A stretch of DNA of 64,000 bases. It comes from Humisphaera borealis (lineage in GTDB: Bacteria; Planctomycetota; Phycisphaerae; Tepidisphaerales; Tepidisphaeraceae). Both the position numbers and the translations under genes were made by a program. The notes beneath the pieces are model-generated. The model was given only the letters and a program-made list of their open reading frames with translations. It was not told the origin of the DNA and searched no databases. Where the stretch lies: the NCBI RefSeq assembly GCF_015169395.1, contig NZ_CP063458.1, positions 2,542,001 to 2,606,000 on the forward strand, in the 5' to 3' direction. This document shows, one piece after another, positions 26,899-36,978 of the stretch (the stretch's first letter is position 1; the number at the start of each line of letters is the position of its first letter).

Positions 26899-28248
26899 GT
26901 GACAACCCCGCCGGCCGATCTTTCTCCCCGCAGCCATCGCCGTTGGATCGCGTTCATCCTGTTGCTTGCCCTTGCTTTGCGCATCGGCTGGGTTCTGTCC
27001 CGCCCCGCCGACGACGCCTCGCTCGCCGGCTTGCCCGACCAGTCGGAGTATCTCGATCTGGGTCGCAACCTGCTGGAAAGCCGGGGACTTTTCTTCTACG
27101 ACGCCCGATTCCGTTCCACCGTCTACGCGTACCGGATGCCGCTCTACCCGGCGATGATCGCCGCGTGCGGCGGCAGCATCCGGGCGACGCTCGTCCTGCA
27201 GGCCGTCCTTGACACCTCCAGCGTGCTCGCGGCGGCCTGCCTTGCCGCCGGGCTGCTCCCACGCCAGTGCCGCCGCAGAGGCACGTTATGGGCGTCGGCG
27301 GTGGTGGCTGCCAATCCCTTCCTGCTCTATTTCTGCGGCCTGATTCTTTCTGAAACGCTGTTCACCACACTGCTTCTCTGGGGGATGGTCTGCCTGCTGG
27401 CAGGAAGCCAGGGCGGGCACTTGGTCCCTACATCTGATGCAGGCGACCTGCGGCCCTATCGGCCTCGGGCGGGAACACTCCTGTGGCTTTTTGGCGGACT
27501 GCTGCTGGCTTTGTCGACCCTTGTTCGCCCTTCGGCGGCACCGCTGGCGGTCATCATGGGGATTGCCGCGTCGTTCGCCGTGCGACCACTGCCGCGCGAG
27601 GTTCGGGCCGCGTTTCGGCCACGCTGGCCGTTGCCGGTTGCGACGACCATGCTGCTACTGACCGTCGCGACACTCTTCCCCTGGGCCTACCGCAACCAGC
27701 AGGTCCTGGGCACCTGGGTGTGGACGACCACCAACGGCGGCGTAACCGCCTACGACGGTTTCAACCGCGACGCCACCGGCGCCAGCGATCAGTCGGTCCT
27801 GCGCGACCTGCCGCAGCTATCTGCGATGAACGAGGTCGAACGCTCAACGTATCTCTCGTCGCGGGCCACCCAATTTATCCGCGACCAGCCTTTGCGGGCA
27901 CTGGAACTGGCCGCAATCAAGGCCGGCCGAACCTGGAGCCCGATCCCGCTCAGTGCCGATTATGGCAGCTGGACTTATCGATTGATCGGAATGAGTTACA
28001 GTGTCCCCTTGGACCTGCTGGCCCTGGTGGGATTGTTCGCCGCCCCGATTCGCCGGTCGGCAAAGGCGTTCTTGTTCGCGCCGGTTGTGTATTTTACGCT
28101 GGTTCACATGGCGTCGGTGGGATCACTGAGATATCGCGTTCCGGTGGAACCGCTGCTGGCGGTACTCGCCGCGGCGGGTATCGCGGCGATCAGTCTGCGA
28201 CGATTCGGATGGCGGCGGGCAGGCGAGAACGATTCAGAGCCAGGGTGA
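26899..28248 (+). CDS. GT-C family membrane glycosyltransferase-like protein
   Basis: 449 residues from GTG at 26899; an in-frame TTG at 26863 would overlap the methyltransferase gene. About 10-11 helices. The first loop has DQSEYLDLGRNLLESRG (the acidic pair expected of GT-C enzymes), followed by YRMPLYPAMIA. LILSETLFT, RPSAAPLA, FPWAYRNQQVLGTWVWTTTNGG and HMASVGSLRYRVPVEP are landmarks of the ArnT/PMT-like superfamily, which moves sugars from polyprenyl-phosphate to lipids or proteins. Acceptor unknown. Confidence 0.75.
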   Translation: MTTPPADLSPRSHRRWIAFILLLALALRIGWVLSRPADDASLAGLPDQSEYLDLGRNLLESRGLFFYDARFRSTVYAYRMPLYPAMIAACGGSIRATLVLQAVLDTSSVLAAACLAAGLLPRQCRRRGTLWASAVVAANPFLLYFCGLILSETLFTTLLLWGMVCLLAGSQGGHLVPTSDAGDLRPYRPRAGTLLWLFGGLLLALSTLVRPSAAPLAVIMGIAASFAVRPLPREVRAAFRPRWPLPVATTMLLLTVATLFPWAYRNQQVLGTWVWTTTNGGVTAYDGFNRDATGASDQSVLRDLPQLSAMNEVERSTYLSSRATQFIRDQPLRALELAAIKAGRTWSPIPLSADYGSWTYRLIGMSYSVPLDLLALVGLFAAPIRRSAKAFLFAPVVYFTLVHMASVGSLRYRVPVEPLLAVLAAAGIAAISLRRFGWRRAGENDSEPG

Positions 28249-28320
28249 GCGATAGCGCTCGTAGTAAGTTCGTCCGAAGCGGATCGCCGGTGGCGGTTCG
28301 CGGCCGCTGACATTGCACGG

Positions 28321-31300
28321 ATGTCTCGATACTCGCTCAACCCCGACCGCCTGTTCGACCGTCGCTGGCGGGCCGGGCATCCGTTTAATCCCCGGACCGG
28401 GCGTTTCCGCCGGGTGTTGATGGCCGCGCTGCTGGCCCTGCTGTGCGGGGTGATCTGGTCGTACAGCTATGCCACCGACGCCCGCCGCGTCCGGTCGATG
28501 GCCGAGTCCTACCTGTCGGAACTGACCGGCGGCCGCGTGACCGTGGAAGGCGCCTCGCTGTCACTGTTCGAAGGCCTGCGACTGGACGGGGTCAAGGTTT
28601 ACGTTGACGCCGAGTGGACGCGTGCCGACGGGCCCCCCGCCGCCGACGCCCTTCTGTTCTCCGCGCGCACAATCGTCATGCAGTACGATCCGGCGGCGGT
28701 GCTTAAAGGGGAGTTCCGCGCCGACCGGATCATCGTCGAGAAGCCGCAGGTTTACCTGTGCCACGACGTGGCCGAGAACCAGTGGAACTACAACCGGCTG
28801 GGCCGGACGCGGCGTCCGCAGCCCAAACCGCAATCGACCGAACCCGCCCCGCCGCCGGCCCTGCCGGAAATTCTGCTGCGCAACGCCCGCTTCGAGATCG
28901 CCGAGCTCCACCGGGGCGTGGCCAACACGCTCGGACACATGGCGATCGACGGGCAGTTCACGCCGCAGGCACCCAAGGACGGCAGCGACCAGAATCGGTA
29001 CGGCTTCGTCATGCAGAGCCGCGGCCTGTCCGACGCACTGGGCCCGCTGGTCACCGGAACGGTCCACACATCGACCGGCCGGATCATCGCACAGCTCAAG
29101 CAGTTCGAGTTCGGCCTCGATGCCCGCGCCATGCTCCCGACCGACGTCGCGGAGTGGTGGAAACGGCACGAGCTCGGCGGGCGGATCGACGTGCCGGTCT
29201 TCGAGTACACCCCGGGCCCCAAGGGACGCGACGCCAGGTTCCGCATCGAAACCGTCCTCAACGGCGTCACGCTGACCATCCCCCCCGAGGAATGGATGAG
29301 CGCGTCGGAAGTCGTCCGCCGCGACGACACCCGCGCGGCGTTTACGGCCATGCGTTCGGCATTCGCGATCGGTGGGCTCCAGCGCGCCGCCCCGGCCGCC
29401 TCGCCGGGTGCCACGTTGCCGGTGGTGAGCGAGGCATCGAATCCGATCACGCCCGGCACGCCGGTCCTGCCCCCGAAAGCCGGCCCCGATACCGGCGACA
29501 CCGGCCGATCGGCAGCCACGGGTCTGGCGGTCAACCCGGCCGACATCCTGTCGTCTCACCTGGAATCCAAGGCCGTCCAGCTCCGGCAGGTGAGCGGTCG
29601 CTTCGTGTTCACCGAGAACGGGATCGACGTCCGCAATCTTGCCGGTCGCGTCGAGAACAACCTGCTCGAAATTGACGGCCACATCGACGGCTACAACCCC
29701 GACGCGACCGTTTCCATGCGCGTCGCGTCGTCGGCAAGCGAAGACCTGCACATCCCGGAATCGCCGCGATACATCTGGTCGCTCCCCCACGCCGTGCGCG
29801 AGTTCTACACCAAGACCCGCCCCCAGGGCACCTGCCGCCTGCAGCTCGACGTGAAGCGCCCGACCGCCGGCGGCGCGATCGAAGTGGGCGGCCATGTCGA
29901 GCTGGTGGATGCATCGTTCATCTTCGACGAGTTCCCCTATCCGATCCGCCACACCAACGGCCGCATCGAACTCACCCGCGACGCCGCGAACGGCCAGGAC
30001 TGGATCGTGATGAAGGGTGTTCGCGGTCGCGGCGTGCCCAACGGCCCCAACGCCGACCGCTTTCTTGCCGTCGATGGCTGGATCGGTCCGATCGGTGTCG
30101 GCACGCCCGACCCTGGCGGGTTGATCAAGGTTCGCATCGACGACATCGCCACCGAACCGGCGCTACGAGCCGCGTTTCCCGAGGACGTGCGAGAGGCGCT
30201 GGCGCTGTTCGACGCCCCCGGCAAGGGACTGCTCCCGGTCTTCCGCGGCGACGCACTGGTGGAGGTGTACAAGGACATCGGCGCGCCGGGCCTGTTTAAG
30301 GTCCGCGTCGATCTGGACATCAAGGAAGCCGACGGCATGCTCGTCGGCTTCCCCTATCCGCTCAAGCGTGTCAGTGGAAAGGTCCGTGTTCGCGAGGGAT
30401 ACGCCGACATCATCGACGTTCGCATCCCGCACCCCACCGCCGATGTCCGCGTCCACGGAATCGCGGCATGGAAGCTGCCTTCCAACAACTTCCCCCTGGC
30501 GCCGCCGAACCGTCGCACCGACCTAAAAGTCACCGTCCGGGGCCTGCCGATCGATGACACCCTCCTGTCGGCGCTGCCAAAGGAATCGGCCGACTGGATC
30601 GCCAAAACCGGAATCACCGGGCTCATTGACGTAGACGGCGTTCTGCTGGGCGGCATCGGCGGCGAGCCTTACGCACCTGAAGGGCAGGGACCGGCGCTTC
30701 ATTACGACCTGGCGATCAAGCTTTACGACGGGAAGATTCGGCCCCGCGGATCGGACTTCGTCGTCGATCAGTTGACCGGACGGCTTCACCTGACGCCCGA
30801 GAAGCTTGATCTTCTGGAGTTGAAGGGCACGCGCGGCGGAGGTCTGCTGTCGGCGATCGGGCAGGTGGCGTGGGGCGCTTCGCCGCGGTCGTTGCTCGTT
30901 GCGACCGCGCAGAATCTCTCGCTGGACAAGGAACTTTATTCGCTGCTGCCCGCCGACGCGCAGGGTGCCTGGGATGAGATCCGACCTACGGGGACACTCG
31001 ACGGCGAGATTACCTATGCCGGTTTTGTCAGCCCGGCGGAAAGCGATTCGCCGGCCACCCGGCCGTCTTCCGCCGGGGCACAGGAGCGTGTTACGGTCGT
31101 CGATCTCAACGCCCCGACGACCAGTCGCTCCACCCAGCCGACCGCGCTCATGCTGGAACTGCCGGCGACCGCAGGCCGTCCTGCCGTCAGCCGGGAGATC
31201 CCCCTCGGAACGCGCGGCGTGCTTCGCCCGCGCGACCTGTCAGCGTCGATCCGCACCGTGCCTTATCCGCTGGAAAAAGTGAGCGGCGAGGTCGCGATCA

Positions 31301-32480
31301 GTCCCGACCGCGTCGAGTTCCGCCAGATCGCCGCGTCGCACGGGAAGACCAAACTCACCATCAACGGCGACGGCCTGCTCGAACCCGCGCCCGTCTGGCG
31401 ACTGGCGATCACCGCAACCGACCTGCCGGCCGACGCCGAGCTGCGCAAGGCGCTGCCCGACACCCTGGCGACGATGCTCGACTCGGTCAAAGCCGCCGGC
31501 ACGCTGGACGTGCGGCTCGACAAGTTCGTCTACCGGTCGCGGGCGATTCCCGAAGTCGCTTCGACGACCCCTGCTATGCCCGCGACAACGCAACCGGCTG
31601 GCGGCCCGGAACTCGAAATCGTCGGGCGTATCGGCCTGACCGACGTCTCGATGGATGCCGGGGTGCAACTGGAGAAGGTCAACGGCGCGATCAATCTCGC
31701 GGCGATGATTCGCGGCAGCAGGCTCGACTCCCTCAGCGGCAGCCTCGACGTCAACTCGCTGGAGATGGGCGGCCGCCGCGTGAGCGGCCTGGCGGGCCAG
31801 TTTGCCAAGCCCGCCGATTCCCGCGACCTGTCGCTCAGCAAGATTCGCGCCACCGTCGGCGGCGGCGACCTCGCCGGGCAGGTGACCATCAGCTACCCCG
31901 ACGACGGACCGGCGCGTTACGCGGTCTCCCTGTTCCTCCGCAACGCCGACATCCGCGAACTGGCCCGCGAAAACCGCGAAGACCTCTCGGGCACCTTAAC
32001 GGCGAGCCTCGCGCTGGAAGGAGCGTGGGGCAAACAGAACATCCGGCGCGGCCGCGGCGACGTGGTCGTCAACGGAAAAGAGATGTACCGCATGCCGCTG
32101 ATGCTCGGGCTCATGCAGGTGACGAACCTCGCCCTGCCGATCAGCAGCCCGTTCTCGAGCGGCACCGCCCGCTACAGCGTGGACGGACAGAAGGTCACCT
32201 TCGAGCGGATCGAGCTGCGGAGCAACAACGTCGTCATGAGCGGCGACGGCACCCTCGACTTCGACACCAAGCAGGTGCGGATGACGTTCGTCACCGACAA
32301 CCCCGGGGCGTTCAAGATCCCCTTCCTCCAGGACCTTTGGCGCGCGCGCAGCAGGAACTTCTCCGCATTCAGGTCCGCGGCACCGTCCAGGAACCCACCA
32401 TCGAAAACAAGCCGTTCGGAACCTTCACCACGTCGGTCGACGAAGTCTTCAAAGGCGACGCCCCGAAGAAGAAAAAGTAG
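28321..32480 (+). CDS. Giant AsmA-like envelope protein, frame broken near the 3' end
   Basis: About 1385 residues when the frame is repaired. One N-terminal helix (about 31-52) is followed by a large beta-rich periplasmic region of the AsmA/TamB/YhdP-like kind (repeated lipid-groove domains; FVFTENGIDVRNLAGRVENN, LDFDTKQVRMTFV at the conserved end). Such proteins move or organise phospholipids between membranes. The frame is open to 32859, but after Trp at 32338-32340 it becomes nonsense and enters the opposite gene. Reading frame 3 from 32343 restores QQELLRIQVRGTVQEPTIEN and ends KGDAPKKKK at 32480. One base seems missing in the run CGCGCGCGC. Confidence 0.8.
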
Positions 32481-32540
32481 GGTCCGCCTTGGCGGACCAT
32501 TGGCCTGCGACGCGGCAAACGTCCGCCAAGGCGGACCCTA
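32478..32540. repeat. 20-bp inverted repeat, family C copy 1
   Basis: Arms 32478-32497 and 32521-32540 are exact complements (TAGGGTCCGCCTTGGCGGAC). The TAG that opens the left arm is the repaired stop codon of the AsmA-like gene. It lies between convergent genes. Related copies are at 33914-33935 and 60045-60173. Confidence 0.88.
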
Positions 32541-32567
32541 CAATACCCGGATCAAATCGACTCTCGC

Positions 32568-33812
32568 TCAGGGCTTGGCCGCCAGCTTCAAACCGGCCAC
32601 CGGCTTGCCGGCCTTATCGACCAGCCGCGCGCAGCCCTGCCAGTTGTTCGACTCGTTGATCACCTTCAGGATCACCACGTTCGTCCCCTTCTTCAGGGTT
32701 TGGCCGGACGCCTTTTCGGCGTCTTTCTCCAGCGAGCGGCCTTCGGCGAACTTGCCCAGCTCCTTGCCGTTGAGGAAAGCCTTACCCTCGTCGTTGCTGC
32801 TCCAAAGAACGGTGACGTCCTTGATCTCGTCGGGGGCGACGACATATGCGACGGCGTAGACGCCGACGTTGTCCTTGCCTTCGGCGCTCAGGAGGGCATT
32901 GAAGTCCAGGAAGTAGTCGTCGGCGCTAGCGGCCTTCCAGGCCAGTTCCGCGGTGCCCACCTTCACCTTGTCGCCGGCGTTGGGTGCCAGCGACGCTTCG
33001 CCGGGCACCAGTGGCTTGTCGATCGCTTCGCCGCCGGAACCTTCGATCGCGATCGGGCCGAGAATGAGCCAGCTCTTGATGAAGCCTTCCCCGTCGAAAT
33101 CGGCGGCCTTGGCGGCAGCGCCCTTCTTGCCCTTCTTGGCGGGCTTGGCCGGGTCAGGCTTGGCGGGATCGGGTTTCGCCGGGTCCGGCTTGGGGTCGGC
33201 GGGCTTCGGATCGGCCGGCGGGGGCGGCGGCGGCAGCGCGAGCTCTTCGCCACGATTGACGTAGACTTCTGGAATCGCCGACTTCAGTGCCTTGGCACCC
33301 GCGTCGGTCACCTTCGTCTGCCACAGGTACACCCGCTTGAGCTGCTTCAGGCCGGCCAGGCTCTTGAGGCCTTCATCGGTGACGGCGGTGTTGTACAGGT
33401 TCAGGTAAACCAGCGCTTCCAGCCCCTTCAGGCTCGCCACGCCCGCATCGGTGACGGCGGTGCCGTTGAGGTGCAGGTGCGTGAGCGTCTTCAGGCCGGC
33501 GATCGACGCCAAGCCCGCATCGGTCACGCCGGTGTTGTGCAGGTCGAGCTGCTGCACCTTGGGCAGCTTCGCGACCAGCGCCACTTCGGCGTCGGTCGCC
33601 TGCTTGCCGACGATGCCCAGATTGACGGCCAGTGCGTCGGTATCGGCGGCGATCTGCATCACCGCCGCGCCCTTGGCACGCAGCTTATCGACCGCCGACT
33701 GCTGGTCCTTGTCGAGCTTCACTTCCTTGACGTCGGCGGCGAATGCCGGACCGCACGCAATGACACACACCAGGGCGAAAAGAACGCCACGTTCGATCAG
33801 ACCACGTTTCAT
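32568..33812 (-). CDS. Secreted leucine-rich-repeat protein with beta C-terminal domain
   Basis: 414 residues; GGAGG lies about 8 nt before the ATG. Signal peptide (ends GPAFAA). Residues about 75-190 hold about five LRRs of the planctomycetal type (LDLHNTGVTDAGLASIAGL repeated). A Pro/Lys/Asp linker (DPAKP repeats, about 205-235) leads to a beta-sandwich (FIKSWLILGPI ... VTVLWSSNDEGKAFLNGKEL ... GTNVVILKVINESNNW), like a PA14/galactose-binding sensor fold. Probably exported and binds polymer or protein. Role unknown. Confidence 0.82.
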   Translation of the reverse strand: MKRGLIERGVLFALVCVIACGPAFAADVKEVKLDKDQQSAVDKLRAKGAAVMQIAADTDALAVNLGIVGKQATDAEVALVAKLPKVQQLDLHNTGVTDAGLASIAGLKTLTHLHLNGTAVTDAGVASLKGLEALVYLNLYNTAVTDEGLKSLAGLKQLKRVYLWQTKVTDAGAKALKSAIPEVYVNRGEELALPPPPPPADPKPADPKPDPAKPDPAKPDPAKPAKKGKKGAAAKAADFDGEGFIKSWLILGPIAIEGSGGEAIDKPLVPGEASLAPNAGDKVKVGTAELAWKAASADDYFLDFNALLSAEGKDNVGVYAVAYVVAPDEIKDVTVLWSSNDEGKAFLNGKELGKFAEGRSLEKDAEKASGQTLKKGTNVVILKVINESNNWQGCARLVDKAGKPVAGLKLAAKP

Positions 33813-33837
33813 GTCAGAGCCTCCGCTGGAAGGACAT

Positions 33838-33935
33838 CAGATTTCAGATTTCAAATCTCAGATTCGACGTTCGACGTTCGATGTTCGATTCTCAGAACGT
33901 CCGCACGCCTCGCGTCCGCCAAGGCGGACCCTACT
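33838..33935. repeat. Tandem-word segment T5 and single arm of family C
   Basis: Tandem words CAGATTT and CGACGTT run from about 33838 to 33895. They are followed by CGTCCGCCAAGGCGGACCCTA, one arm of the family C hairpin (33914-33933). The last three bases of that arm, read on the minus strand, are the TAG stop of the ThuA-like gene. Confidence 0.75.
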
Positions 33936-34881
33936 GCTTCGCTGCAACCGGCTTTGCCGCGGGCTTGGGTGCCTTCGGCAGTTTCGGCGCCTTCTTGTCC
34001 ATGTTCTGCATGAGGTCGTCCGCCGCCAGTTCGCACTTGGCGCCACCGGCCGGCACTTCCACCTTCGCCGCCCAGAGGATGCCGTTGATCTGCAGCCGGC
34101 GGAAACCTTCCTGGCCCCAGTTCGCGTGGCCATGGCCGCCGGTGTTGACGAACGACCGCCCGCCGTCCGGCCGCTCGTAGGTGAAGCAGAAGACGTCGTC
34201 CATCTCCTTCACGTAGGTGCCTTCCTTGGCCTTGGGGTTCTTGGTTCGCAGCAACGGCGTGATCTTGCCCTGCTCGGCGAAGGTCAGCTTGTAGATGTAG
34301 CCTTCGTTGATGAGCTTGAACGTCGTGACGCCGCGGGTGATCGCGTGCTCGGGGAACTTGTCGAAGGTGACATCCCAGTGACCGCGAGCGCCGGTCTTGG
34401 GGTGGTACGCCCCGCCGAGCCACTTGACAGCCTGGGCGACGTTGTCGGCCGGGTAGTCGATGCACTGGTGGACGTGGCAGATGCCCACGCCGGCTGCGGC
34501 GAGCTTGTCGATCTCTTCAGCATGCGCGATGGTCGTCTGTTTGCCGCCGCCGTCCATGAAGAAGACGACCGCCTTGGCATCCTTAAAGGTCGCGGCGGGG
34601 TCTTTCGGCCAGCCGTCCTGGACCATCACCGGCGCGACGCCGGGGTTCTGCTGGAGCATGCGCATGAACATGGCGCAGCCGGCGAAGTGTTCGTGATCGC
34701 CCGGCGGATGCCCGGTGCCCTGGTCGCCGGCGACGAGCACGATCTTGGCCGCCGACGGGTCGGTCGGCTGTTGCTCGATGGGGACGTTGGAGCGGTCGAA
34801 GGGGTCTTTCGGCGCGGCCGACGCGGCCTGGACGAAAAGCGACAGCGACACAAGGGCGAGACAGGTGAAGCGATGCGGCAC
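33931..34881 (-). CDS. Secreted ThuA-like protein
   Basis: 316 residues from GTG with GGAGG 6-7 nt upstream. Signal peptide (ends ASAA). The body is the ThuA/trehalose-utilisation fold, related to class I glutamine amidotransferases: KIVLVAGDQGTGHPPGDHEH, AVVFFMDGGGKQTTI, GVGICHVHQCIDYPAD, and GHWDVTFDKFPEHAITRG. The usual nucleophile position lies at the GICHVH turn, where Cys is present. Such secreted proteins often accompany sugar-degrading systems in Planctomycetes. Ends in a Lys/Pro tail. Exact reaction unknown. Confidence 0.82.
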   Translation of the reverse strand: MPHRFTCLALVSLSLFVQAASAAPKDPFDRSNVPIEQQPTDPSAAKIVLVAGDQGTGHPPGDHEHFAGCAMFMRMLQQNPGVAPVMVQDGWPKDPAATFKDAKAVVFFMDGGGKQTTIAHAEEIDKLAAAGVGICHVHQCIDYPADNVAQAVKWLGGAYHPKTGARGHWDVTFDKFPEHAITRGVTTFKLINEGYIYKLTFAEQGKITPLLRTKNPKAKEGTYVKEMDDVFCFTYERPDGGRSFVNTGGHGHANWGQEGFRRLQINGILWAAKVEVPAGGAKCELAADDLMQNMDKKAPKLPKAPKPAAKPVAAKQ

Positions 34882-35117
34882 GTTGTTCCTCCGAAGTGAC
34901 TACGATCAGGATAAGCCGGCGCACCGATTACGCCAGTCACCGCAGGACGTTGCACGACATCGCCTCGAAGTTGGCGGCGTGTGCCAACAAAATGCATCGT
35001 TCAACCGCTTTCGGGACGATTCCGGATTGCCTGCGCCATCTGGAGCGGGTATTTTTAACGTTATATCGAAGGAGCGAAACGAGGTTGTAGCCGTGCTGTC
35101 TTTTGCCGGAGTTCCTC

Positions 35118-35954
35118 GTGATTCATCCCGCCGTCTGTCCGATTGGCCGTCGTTTACGCGCACCGCGACCCGGTTTTACACTGGTCGAATTGCTCGTGGT
35201 GATCGGCATCATTGCCCTCCTCATCTCGATTCTGCTGCCGGCGTTGGGCCGGGCACGCGAATCGGCCCGTGATGTCAAATGCCGCAGCAACCTGCGGCAG
35301 GTGTACAACGCCTGCCTGATGTGGTCGAAGGATAACCGTGGCCATTGGCCGCGCGGCGCGAAGGTCGCCAATGCCTCGGGCCTTGCCACGGCCAACGATG
35401 CCGAGCGCTACTACGCCTTCCTGATGATCGGCAACGGCACCGCCGCCAGCTCCGCCGGCCGGGCCGATCTGGACCGGGGCTGCGTCCTCCCGTTTCTCGG
35501 CACCTCGGCCGACGGGCGGCAGCAGATCCTCACCTGCCCCAGCGACGACGGCAGCGACCCGATGCGCCTCGCCGGCGTCGTCCAGGCCAATGCTCTGCTC
35601 CGCAACTTCAGCTATTCGTTCAACGCCTTGATCGACGTGCCGAACCAGAGTTTCGGCGTCAAAAGCAGCCGCGTGATTACCCCGTCCGACAAGATCATGA
35701 TCTACGAAGAGTTCGCCCCCAACGACGGCTGGTGCTCGGGGATGTGGACCGGAAACGCCGCCACCGGCGACCAACCCTCCGGTCGTCACGGCGGCGGACG
35801 CCAGCGCAACACCAGCACCACCGACGTCGGCGGCATACGCGACACCACCGGCGCGGGCAATTACGCATTCTTCGACGGGCACGTGGAGAGCATCGGCGTT
35901 GTCGACCTGATCGGCACGCAGAACCAGATCAAGCACGACCCGGTCTGGAAGTAA
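35118..35954 (+). CDS. Type II-secretion-like pseudopilin, planctomycetal H-x-DG type
   Basis: 278 residues. GTG at 35118 is chosen since GGAG (35108-35111) lies 6 nt upstream; TTG at 35103 is the alternative. The N-terminal prepilin motif is [20 protein letters not shown], with cleavage after Gly and Glu at +5. The rest is [19 protein letters not shown], and a late [12 protein letters not shown] carries the H-x-DG-like tail of this large family. Probably part of a pseudopilus or surface fibre; Planctomycetes carry many copies. A monocistronic gene divergent from the ThuA-like gene. Confidence 0.85.
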   Translation: MIHPAVCPIGRRLRAPRPGFTLVELLVVIGIIALLISILLPALGRARESARDVKCRSNLRQVYNACLMWSKDNRGHWPRGAKVANASGLATANDAERYYAFLMIGNGTAASSAGRADLDRGCVLPFLGTSADGRQQILTCPSDDGSDPMRLAGVVQANALLRNFSYSFNALIDVPNQSFGVKSSRVITPSDKIMIYEEFAPNDGWCSGMWTGNAATGDQPSGRHGGGRQRNTSTTDVGGIRDTTGAGNYAFFDGHVESIGVVDLIGTQNQIKHDPVWK

Positions 35955-35995
35955 ACGCTGCAACAGCGCCGGAATCCCCTCTGACCGATACGGCG

Positions 35996-36601
35996 TCAAT
36001 TCCAGCGGGCATTCCTGCCGAACGTCAGGATGACCAGGATGAACAGCCCGTAGCCGCCGCCGATCAACACGATCGGCGCGCCGGCCAGTGTCAGCGCGGT
36101 CCGCTGGCTCCAGGGCGTTCCGATCGCGTTGAGGATCACGCTGCCGGCCAGGATCGCGGCGAGCATCAGCGACACCTTCACAATGGATTTCGGAACTCGA
36201 CCGCCCCGGCTGGCGAGGATCAGCGTGCCGATGAGGTACATCAGCGCCAAGCCGTTAATCAGCCACGACACCAGGAGCAGGACGGACGACAGGTCGCTGC
36301 GGCTGTGAAAGGCGGCGATCGCCGCCGTCCCCACGGCCGTCCAGACGATCCAGGAGATCGCCGCCGCGGCGGGCAGCATGCCCTGGCCGACGCGGTACCC
36401 GTACCGGACGACCGCCGACCCGATCATCCCCGTCGTTGTCGCCCGCCCCAGCGATTGCCGGGCAATCAACAGCGACCCGAGTCCGCACAGGCCGGCAACA
36501 ATCACCGCCCAGACACCGATCGCCGTGACAAGCGTGAACTGATGACCGCACGCCAGCGCTGCGGCCACAAGCAGCGTCCAGATCAGCACCATCCGAATCA
36601 T
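35996..36601 (-). CDS. Polytopic membrane protein, function unknown
   Basis: 201 residues. The ATG at 36601 has GGAG about 8 nt upstream and beats an in-frame ATG at 36643. About six predicted helices, with a basic loop (RQSLGRATTTGMIGSAVVRY) between the second and third. No motif recognised. Ends FGRNARWN. Confidence 0.6.
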   Translation of the reverse strand: MIRMVLIWTLLVAAALACGHQFTLVTAIGVWAVIVAGLCGLGSLLIARQSLGRATTTGMIGSAVVRYGYRVGQGMLPAAAAISWIVWTAVGTAAIAAFHSRSDLSSVLLLVSWLINGLALMYLIGTLILASRGGRVPKSIVKVSLMLAAILAGSVILNAIGTPWSQRTALTLAGAPIVLIGGGYGLFILVILTFGRNARWN

Positions 36602-36978
36602 TTGGAATCTCCGGGTGACGTTCGTCGGAAAAGGTACCGCCAATCGTACCGCCGGCGCTCTCGTGCCGCGCCAAAGACATCTGCTTCGCCCGATAACCGG
36701 TCAGAGAGCAGATTCCTGGCACTGCCCTGTTTTTCGGGTGCCATGGGCTGCGGTACTCCGCTGCCCGTGGCGACGCATGACTGCAGTCAAAGGCCACGCG
36801 CCAGGCGAGTACGCCAGCCCACGGCACCCAGAACTCTCCGACTACGTGAGTTACGCCCCCGATAACCTGTTGGCGATGGCCCGGGCCCGAGCGATCTGTT
36901 CTGATTTCCCCCACGCTTGCGCGCCCTCATTAACCTCACACCCCTCCTGATCGATACTTGCCTCAGGAGAACTACCGC
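36602..36978. other. Divergent intergenic region with family D palindrome
   Basis: 377 bp between the starts of two divergent genes. Positions 36736-36829 form a 94-nt palindrome (GGGTGCCATGGGCTGCGGTACTCCG on the left, quoted in part; ends GCCCACGGCACCC). It is the only palindrome of its kind here that lies upstream of both neighbours. No coding frame supported. Confidence 0.75.

Noticed and set aside
28561-29952. A 463-codon minus-strand frame under the AsmA-like gene
   Set aside because: Antisense to a well-supported gene; same shadow composition.
32481-32859. The last 126 codons of the AsmA-like open frame as coding sequence
   Set aside because: They read through the family C hairpin and antisense to the LRR gene; the conserved end is in another frame and stops at 32480.
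35345-36865. A 506-codon plus-strand frame
   Set aside because: It overlaps the pseudopilin in another frame and the minus-strand membrane protein. Its composition (Arg/Asp/His/Gln) is typical of a shadow frame.
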